Origin: Smittium culicis
Lineage: Eukaryota; Kickxellomycota; Harpellomycetes; Harpellales; Legeriomycetaceae
Assembly (NCBI GenBank): GCA_001970855.1
Contig: LSSN01001447.1
Location: forward strand, 1 to 15,294
Length of the DNA stretch: 15,294 nt
Direction: 5' to 3'
In this document: piece after piece, positions 9,542-15,294 of the stretch
Layout of the letters: every line of letters begins with the position of its first letter
How positions within the stretch are numbered: the first letter of the stretch is position 1
Made by a program: the position numbers and the translations under genes
Notes under the pieces: model-generated
The model's database searches: none
Told to the model about the DNA's origin: nothing
The model's input: the letters and a program-made list of their open reading frames with translations, nothing else

Positions 9542-9928
9542 AAATGTTATCTGGGCTAATGGTCCGATCAAGAAAAAAATTTTAAAGGTATGAGAAAAGG
9601 ATATGATTAGGAAATTTTTAATAGTGAAAGTTCCGCACCTCGAAATAATCTCCTATAATTAGTAGATCAAAAATACTCTGCCACCTGCACAAGGGATCAA
9701 GCGAAACAATGCATAAAATCAAATACTCTATTATAATTTTATAAATAAACCCTTACACTTGTTTTTTAAAATTAAAATTTCATAATGAAGCGAGTAGATA
9801 ATAATATTGAAATGAACTATAAATTTAGCAAATAGATTACACATAGACTGGTTTTTCAGATCTATGGATTTAAGCATAAGCGTAGCTGTATCTTATCTCT
9901 AAATCTCGCATACTGCAGATTATTTTGA
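9542..9928 (+). pseudogene. RNase H remnant of the retrotransposon
   Basis: Frame one (9542-9736) has WSDQEKNFKGMRKGYD, like 'W...C..AF..LK..L', and LVDQKYSATC at 9659-9688, in place of the 'LETDAS..A.G' motif with the first catalytic Asp. Frame two (9809-9928) has EMNYKFSK, a TAG, then LVFQIYGFKH, like 'E.NY...E.E.LA.VF.I..F.HY'. Stops lie at 9557, 9608, 9656 and 9833. The order and gaps fit an RNase H directly fused behind RT. Confidence 0.5.
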
Positions 9929-10413
9929 GCAGCAGAACTTTTCCTATCAAGTTTTCAGCATTCATTATATTTACTTTTATTTTTAAATCCTTTTAGAAAT
10001 TATCATCGAATGGTTTATCTTATCAAATAATGCCTATACCTAATAAAATAAACAAATAGAAGCTCGAAGAAAAATTTGATCCGCGTCCACTAAGAATATC
10101 CGCATAAAGTATTCAATCCACTAAACTACAGCCGTAAAATTCGCAGAATATTATTGGCGTGGCTCTAAATTAGGATGAAAATAGGGGGATTGCTTGAAAC
10201 TTGGATGACGTGGGAACTGTTTGTCTTTACTATAGGAGTTTATTGTACAATTATGATAATAAAATTTTATCAAAAAATCGTGAAATTCTATTATTAAAAT
10301 ATATACTCCCAACTAATAATAACTTTGTTTGATAGAAGACCTAAAGCAAATGTAATAATAATAGATAAAACATTTCTGATGAAAGTTCTCTTTATTTCCG
10401 CCTTATAGACTAG

Positions 10414-10696
10414 ATTCTGGGGAAACAAGCAGTCATGAATCATACTCACTTGAACAAAGTTGATGTCTTAGAGCTCCCAAAACTAACCAGTATATATTTG
10501 ATTAATAAAATATTCTCTTGTATCAAATCTTGTCAATTATGTACAGTCCTTCCATGCAAGGAGCTGCTAGGCATCTATAATCTCCCGAGGCCAAGGTCGC
10601 CAAAATTGTACAAAGAAGTTATCTATACCTCGTAGAACTACTCGGTTTCTCATATTTAGAGACGATTATTCTCAAGAACACCAGCTCCCGAATAGC
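10414..10696 (+). pseudogene. Integrase remnant: zinc-binding domain and core start
   Basis: An uninterrupted 73-codon frame (10414-10635) is clearly richer in G+C (about 36% by hand count over 10435-10635) than its surroundings. It has two His (10441, 10447), 27 residues, then CQLC at 10531-10542, which is the HHCC pattern except that the His pair is too close. Next comes LLGIYNLPRPRSPKLYKEVI, like 'G.L.PLP.P..PW.EV.MDF' leading into the core. TAG stops it, and a +1 frame continues with RFLIFRDDYSQEHQLP (10643-10690), like 'VVRDDFS...EL.P'. After that the frame decays. This is one of the best preserved parts of the element. Confidence 0.55.
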
Positions 10697-11059
10697 TAAT
10701 ATCTATATCCAATTTTCTGAAAATTTTATAATAATGTTTTGTGGAATTTATTGCTTTGTACTGCTAAAAATTTACAATATATCCATCTGATCCTCGCCAA
10801 GTTATTTAACTTCTAACTTTTGAAGATAGTATCCAAGGGAGCTTGTTATATGCTTTTATTTATTTGTTTAATCGGTCCTAACCAGGCTTCTTGAATATTT
10901 TTCATCAGCTATATTTACAAACGTGGATCTGCTTGTCTCAATTTCACAGACTTATGATACAATTCATGTCATTCTTCGCAAATCTCTATTCCAGCTACAT
11001 TTATCGCTATACATTTAGTCACTTTTGCTAAACGCCTACAATAGCGAAGAGTAATTAAG

Positions 11060-11643
11060 ATTGATGGTGTAGCTTAAAGATTTTATTCGGAATGATTTAA
11101 ATTTTCAATACAAGATGCATAAAACTCATTATTACGATGAAAATATATCCTATGATTTTAAAAGACTGATATCACTTGCTTTATAAAATAAAAATATGTC
11201 TAAATTCATCTTTTAACATGATTCGAATAATACTCTATAAAGTTTTAGTAAATTGATCAGATTTCGCAAAATTATGTAGGAATTTGCACTTTAGCCTGGA
11301 TCAGTTAATTTAAATAACAAGACATTGTAAAGAAGTCCCATAAATGCTACTAATAGTTTTAAGCTATGCCAACTGTTAATGATGTTTAATTTTATAAAAC
11401 CTTATTTCATACTACTGATTCTAAACACCTTATTGTAGAATATAATTCCCGAGTTATGGTTTAGAAGGGCTTGGATATATAAAACTGAAAATAAAACTAA
11501 CTAATATTTTGAATTAAATAAGCTCAGAAGTTTGAAAGGTTTCATTAAAGTAAATAAGTCTTTAGGTAAAATATGTTGTAATAATGAGCGATAGGGAGAA
11601 GTGAAAATATAAGTACGATTAGTAAAGGGTAGGATAGGAAGAA
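11060..11643. other. Spacer between the relic and the 427-aa gene
   Basis: AT-rich sequence with no recognised frame. It holds the 3' UTR of the minus-strand gene that ends at 11644. A right LTR of the retrotransposon, if ever present, should lie near here, but I cannot identify a matching copy elsewhere in the window. Confidence 0.4.
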
Positions 11644-12927
11644 TCAGTTGTAAACTGGGCTCATGAAGTTTGGTCTGGAATTGCTCTTTGATGATTTCGT
11701 TAACCCTGAAGGCCCGTTCAAAGTTAAGGTTGGTACAGTGCTAAAGTTTGGAACCATACTAGATATCGGTGTTGTTTGCTTTATTCCACGAATACTATTT
11801 GAGTTATTAATAGGGCTGCCGCCTGCTGATCCTTGCAAGGAGGAATTATAACTCTTTCTGTTCTTCAATTTAAGCTTTAAAGCTGGGCGGGGTGGACCCT
11901 TGCTGGCTTCTTCTATTGAAGCGAAAACTGAAGATGTAAAATCATCAACAAGTGATGGAGATCCTTTTTCATTTGGTGAATTATCAGCATTTGTTCCATT
12001 TATGGCTGTGTAAGAATTTCCGGTAGGTGAAAGACTTATTTCAGGCATTTTGAAACTGCCTAAATCAAAAATGTCACCAGGACTACTAGGAGTCTCAGGC
12101 ACTGGCGATGGTGCAGGTCTTGGAACATACGGGCCATCCAAATTCAAGGAAAGTCTGAAGCTTGCAAGACCATTATCCTCTTCATCTTCTTGTTGATCCT
12201 CATCGGTAATTCCCAACCCATTATTTATTACACTTTTCTGTTTATTATCTCGGTCCGTTGGCGAAGATTTGTCCAGTCCAGAAGATTCAGAATCCCCACT
12301 GCATCTAGCGTCTTGATTAACAAGTAGGTATTCGCTAGCTTCTCCAATAGATATAACCGACTCAGTGCGAGTTCTGGAAGATGATTGGGAACCGTGGTTA
12401 TCTGACTCTTTACGGCTGGCAAAAGCTTCATATTCGGTGTAATTAGGATCTGTGGCATTTTCATCGAGACTAGATCTTTTATTGAAATCGGTGTTATTGT
12501 TTGTTGAGCGGTTGAGGTCCCCTGTAGTTTGATAATATTCGGTGTTGTCTTGATTCTGACTAGGCATATTTACCGCAGAGCTGTGCAGTTTAGATTTATA
12601 AATACCTCGCAGAAATGGGAAAGATGCTTTATTAATGATCGAAGACTTTGGTTTTTGGGGTTCACTAGTCGGTTTTACAGAGTTGACAAGTTCAAAGTCA
12701 TTAACTGGCGTAGTTGAATCTTCTAGACCGGAAGATTTCTCAGGTTGAAAAGCGCTTTGGTTTTTTGAAGATATGGTTAGTCCGGGTCTTTTCTTTTTTA
12801 AGCTATCTTTAATGTTGTACACTTTGCTTAATGACCCAAAGTAAGACGTTCCCTTTTGAGAAGGATTGGCATTTAACGTGCCATCTTCGATCTTAGATTT
12901 TGTACTTGATTTTTTGAAAAAATTCAT
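11644..12927 (-). CDS. Ser/Asn-rich, probably disordered protein of unknown function
   Basis: A 427-aa single-exon frame that I do not recognise. The start is well fixed: an in-frame TAA lies two codons upstream of the ATG. Residues 1-50 are basic (FFKKSSTKSK, DSLKKKRPG). Residues 120-235 are Ser/Asn/Gln-rich with KRSSLDE and SSSRTRTES, which look like basophilic kinase sites. Residues 241-252 are acidic (TDEDQQEDEEDN). Residues 266-283 are proline-rich (PYVPRPAPSPVPETP), an SH3-type ligand, and many SP/TP sites follow. Residues 345-358 are PPRPALKLKLKNRK, basic and possibly a conserved anchor, and the rest is Ser/Thr/Asn-rich. There is one cysteine (209), no signal peptide and no membrane segment. 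The composition suggests a cytosolic or nuclear regulatory or scaffold protein, which is inference only. Its G+C is higher than the flanks over the full length, which supports real coding. Confidence 0.85.
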   Translation of the reverse strand: MNFFKKSSTKSKIEDGTLNANPSQKGTSYFGSLSKVYNIKDSLKKKRPGLTISSKNQSAFQPEKSSGLEDSTTPVNDFELVNSVKPTSEPQKPKSSIINKASFPFLRGIYKSKLHSSAVNMPSQNQDNTEYYQTTGDLNRSTNNNTDFNKRSSLDENATDPNYTEYEAFASRKESDNHGSQSSSRTRTESVISIGEASEYLLVNQDARCSGDSESSGLDKSSPTDRDNKQKSVINNGLGITDEDQQEDEEDNGLASFRLSLNLDGPYVPRPAPSPVPETPSSPGDIFDLGSFKMPEISLSPTGNSYTAINGTNADNSPNEKGSPSLVDDFTSSVFASIEEASKGPPRPALKLKLKNRKSYNSSLQGSAGGSPINNSNSIRGIKQTTPISSMVPNFSTVPTLTLNGPSGLTKSSKSNSRPNFMSPVYN

Positions 12928-13006
12928 TTCTTAAGCTATGTATTCTATTAAAATTTTAATGCGGCGAGTAAATGGGCTTTCTAAAAAGATAAGCAGGTAA
13001 AATAGT

Positions 13007-13012
13007 TTTATA
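13007..13012 (-). promoter_or_regulatory. Possible TATA box of the 427-aa gene
   Basis: The minus strand reads TATAAA within ACATATAAAAC, about 80 nt upstream of the ATG at 12927. The support is positional only, in an AT-rich setting. Confidence 0.25.
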
Positions 13013-14079
13013 TGTAAAACTTATTTGAAAATTATATTAGTGAATGGATAAAATAGAATTAGATTATGCTATAGTAAAACGACTTGAAAATATTTATGAA
13101 AACGAAATTTCTTGAAATATAGAAATAGTTAAGGTATGTTTAAATATGTTTTTTTTTAAAAAACTAAATATTTATCTGGGATAGAGTTTGTACTTTAAAG
13201 GAAATAAATGTAAATTTATCGAATAGATGAAGATATATGGTTTAGTATTTTTCTCTAGAAAAGAAAAAATAGATGAATAACTATATTATTGATTGAAAGC
13301 AATGCTAGTAATAAGTTTCTTTTCTGTTAGGATAAATAAAACAAAACTTTGTTTATTTAAAAAAAAATGGTATAATGAGAAAAAATGAAATACGAAGAAA
13401 ATTGAACTTGTAATTAAAAGGGATATGTAGCTTGTTATAAGCTATAAATAATCATATTGACTATTACTCCAAAAGAAAAATGCTGGAAAGTATAAAATAA
13501 GTATTTAGCTAACATTATCTGGAACCTTTAAAAAGATAAAATGCCTTGTTGTGTTTAATTGTTTAATTTTTTTTACTTATTTCTCCACAAAATCGTTTGA
13601 ACGAATAAGAAGGGGGAAATAATGAAATAATCGATTTAATATTAAACAAAGCACGCAATGTAAATATGCATTTTCAAAATATAAGATAAATTACATTAAC
13701 CAGAATGTATATTAAAAAATACGAAAATCAGTCCCATATTACAGCAAAAGATGTAATGGTTCTAGAAAATATGTAGATGTAACTGAATTAGACAGCTAAC
13801 AACCTTAAACAGCACATCGACTAAAGAATTTAGTCAAGATGAGATAGAGTTGATTGTTTTTATATTTTAGTAATGTTGATCAAGATTGAATAAAACCACC
13901 TTGAAATTAATTAAAAACAGGAATGGATTATCAATAATAATTATATTAAATAAAGCCAGGAGCAAATAATTGGGCAGTGGCAATCCCCACATAAATTTAA
14001 TAGAAAATAATTGTAAAATGTATTACAAGTATATATGAAATGGAGAAATCCAAAAAATTTTAGCTATAATACTCTAGCC

Positions 14080-14095
14080 AAAAAAAAAAAAAAAA
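14080..14095. repeat. Poly-A tract (16 A)
   Basis: Uninterrupted run of 16 adenines in the spacer upstream of the minus-strand 427-aa gene. No retrocopy is recognisable beside it. Confidence 0.9.
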
Positions 14096-15077
14096 GAAGG
14101 TAGAAAAGGAATCTTTACTCTGGGTCGATATTTAAAATATAATAAGTAATAAGATAAGCATGGAAATATGGAAATATGGAGAAATTATACGATTCTAATT
14201 TAATATACTAACCTAACACACCAGGTGTTTTTTTTTTACAGCTAGACTGATATTCTGGATATCCTTGAGTATATTTCAATATATATCAACCCCTTAATTC
14301 TAATAGAAATGAAATTTAGTTTATTTTCTCTAGGCTTTAAGAGTGACAGATTGTATTTATACTGGGCTATTCGTACGATTATTGTGTTTTCATAAAGTTT
14401 TTTTTCATTGCTCAATTGAGTGGGATGATAGTAGTTTTGTATGCAGTCGAAGAGTTTGTAATTATTAGCAATGAGTGATGTCAATCGTATTAATTAAAGA
14501 GTTTTTTCTGGAGCGTGTATAAAAAGTTTAAAGGGTTAGGATTTAAATATTGAATTATGTCTAATCCAAATTTATGGGCTGTGTTCTCAAACTTAATTAT
14601 ATATATTGCATATTATTAAAGCTTTTGTTTAATTTTCATTCTGAAATATTGAATGTTATGTTCCACTCATATAGTAGAAAGTTTGTTTTTGTTTCGATTT
14701 TTGCTTATATTTTTACTTTATATGTATTCAATCTAGGAAACCTATGTGACACGAGCTAATAAAACAGTCTAAATTTTTTCATAAGGATTTCTCTAGAAAT
14801 ATTTACATTTGTGCGAGGTAGCCTACTTGCGCTTTTAGCTAATCTCTAAAAAGAAAATCTGAAGATTTAACCTTTGTTTACAGTTTAGTAAAATTTTAGA
14901 AATTATCTATAATTTTAAAAAATGTAAACACGGCTGTTAGTAGATGGTGTCATCCTATTTCCTTTAACACACAACATAATAAATTTTGCGCGTATTACAA
15001 GGCTAAAATAAAATTTGATAGCTTATCCATCCAAGACATATTCATAAACCGCCTTATCTTACTCGATATTCACATAT

Positions 15078-15097
15078 TTTAATTTAATTTAATTTAA
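15078..15097. repeat. (TTTAA)4 tandem pentamer
   Basis: Four perfect TTTAA units near the end of the window, a simple microsatellite. Confidence 0.9.
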
Positions 15098-15294
15098 ACC
15101 TTTAGAATATATCAGTGCTATAATTATCTATAAAATGGTGGGATGTTAGATTAAAAGATGGATTAAATTACATAAAAAGAAGTTATTTATAATATAAACT
15201 CTATGGAGACTTATAAAAGAGGAGAAAACACTACCTGTACCACTTAAAATAGGCTTTTTGAGCAATTTAATTTATCAAATAGAATCTGAAAATC

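Larger units (their letters stand above)
8085..11050 (+). mobile_element. Degenerate Ty3/gypsy-type LTR retrotransposon (pol relic)
   Basis: Broken plus-strand frames follow one another in Ty3/gypsy order: a zinc-knuckle-like piece (about 8150), protease (about 8430-8660), reverse transcriptase (8715-9384), RT connection (9444-9530), RNase H (9542-9928), then integrase zinc-binding domain (10414-10635) and core start (10631-10696). Spacings between landmarks are close to those of an intact pol: about 160 codons from the RT entry to the active-site box, about 80 to the WP motif, and about 70 to the first RNase H aspartate. Stops and frame changes occur throughout, so it is dead. Integrase after RNase H separates Ty3/gypsy from Ty1/copia. 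I see no LTRs, primer-binding site or target duplication, so both ends are approximate, and 10700-11050 is included only on a weak LLNAYN-like match in another frame. The evidence is motif reading by eye, not a database search. Confidence 0.6.
13020..15294. other. AT-rich spacer to the end of the window, no gene recognised
   Basis: Two of the longer short frames were examined. The minus-strand frame at 14242-14484 has no ATG at all, and the plus-strand 61-codon frame at 14574-14759 is Phe/Leu/Tyr-rich noise. Neither shows a family motif. The stretch contains a 16-A tract (14080-14095), an (GGAAATAT)2 duplication near 14162 and a TTTAA array at 15078-15097. I see no RNA gene. Confidence 0.45.

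Noticed and set aside
10175..10297. 40-codon plus-strand frame with a hydrophobic stretch (MKIGGLLETW...)
   Set aside because: It lies inside the retrotransposon relic between RNase H and integrase and is too short and featureless to stand as a gene.
10420..10860. piggyBac-like transposase on the minus strand (SDGYIVNF, ILLIKYILVSF words)
   Set aside because: Much of the match is antisense to the integrase zinc-binding frame on the plus strand, which is uninterrupted and fits its neighbours. The minus-strand reading needs many stops removed and has no supporting context.
10900..11040. PHD-finger-like Cys/His pattern on the minus strand (EICEE, stop, HELYHKS)
   Set aside because: Only part of the Cys/His ligands are present, a stop sits inside it, and no flanking domain supports a gene.
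13590..13610. tRNA B-box-like words (GTTTGAACGAA and similar, also near 9040 and 4590)
   Set aside because: No matching A box, acceptor stem or anticodon arm could be folded around any of them.
14242..14484. 80-codon minus-strand open frame
   Set aside because: It contains no ATG, has the Ile/Asn/Lys/Tyr bias of random AT-rich DNA and no recognisable motif.

Overview
This looks like nuclear DNA from an AT-rich fungus. Coding stretches are G+C-richer islands in very AT-rich surroundings. Two genes carry short GT-AG introns (254 and 112 nt), and one encodes a eukaryotic 60S ribosomal protein of fungal type. An early-diverging, zygomycete-type fungus is my best guess, but nothing in the window proves the lineage.

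Three genes can be supported. (1) Minus strand, 942 down to 278: the two-exon gene for 60S ribosomal protein eL27 (136 aa), which is secure. (2) Plus strand, 5720-6926: a two-exon gene for a secreted 364-aa protein. It has a signal peptide, a Gly/Ser/Tyr region built from five 33-bp repeats, a long Thr/Val/Gln/Asn-rich region, a second Gly/Ser region and a short tail without a GPI signal. It is probably an extracellular or wall protein of unknown function. (3) Minus strand, 12927 down to 11644: a single-exon 427-aa Ser/Asn-rich protein, probably disordered, that I do not recognise.

The space between genes 2 and 3 is not empty. On the plus strand from about 8085 to 10700, perhaps 11050, broken reading frames follow one another in the order and spacing of a Ty3/gypsy pol gene: a possible Gag zinc knuckle, aspartic protease, reverse transcriptase, RT connection, RNase H, and integrase zinc-binding domain and core start. 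It has many stops and frameshifts, and its RT active-site box is damaged, so it is a dead retrotransposon. I see no LTRs. The assignment rests on motif order read by eye.

The rest (1-277, about 1015-5530, 6960-8084, 11060-11640, 12930-15294) is AT-rich DNA with homopolymers and small microsatellites, where I recognise no gene. The three genes show no functional link: a housekeeping gene, a secreted low-complexity protein and an orphan, separated by long spacers.
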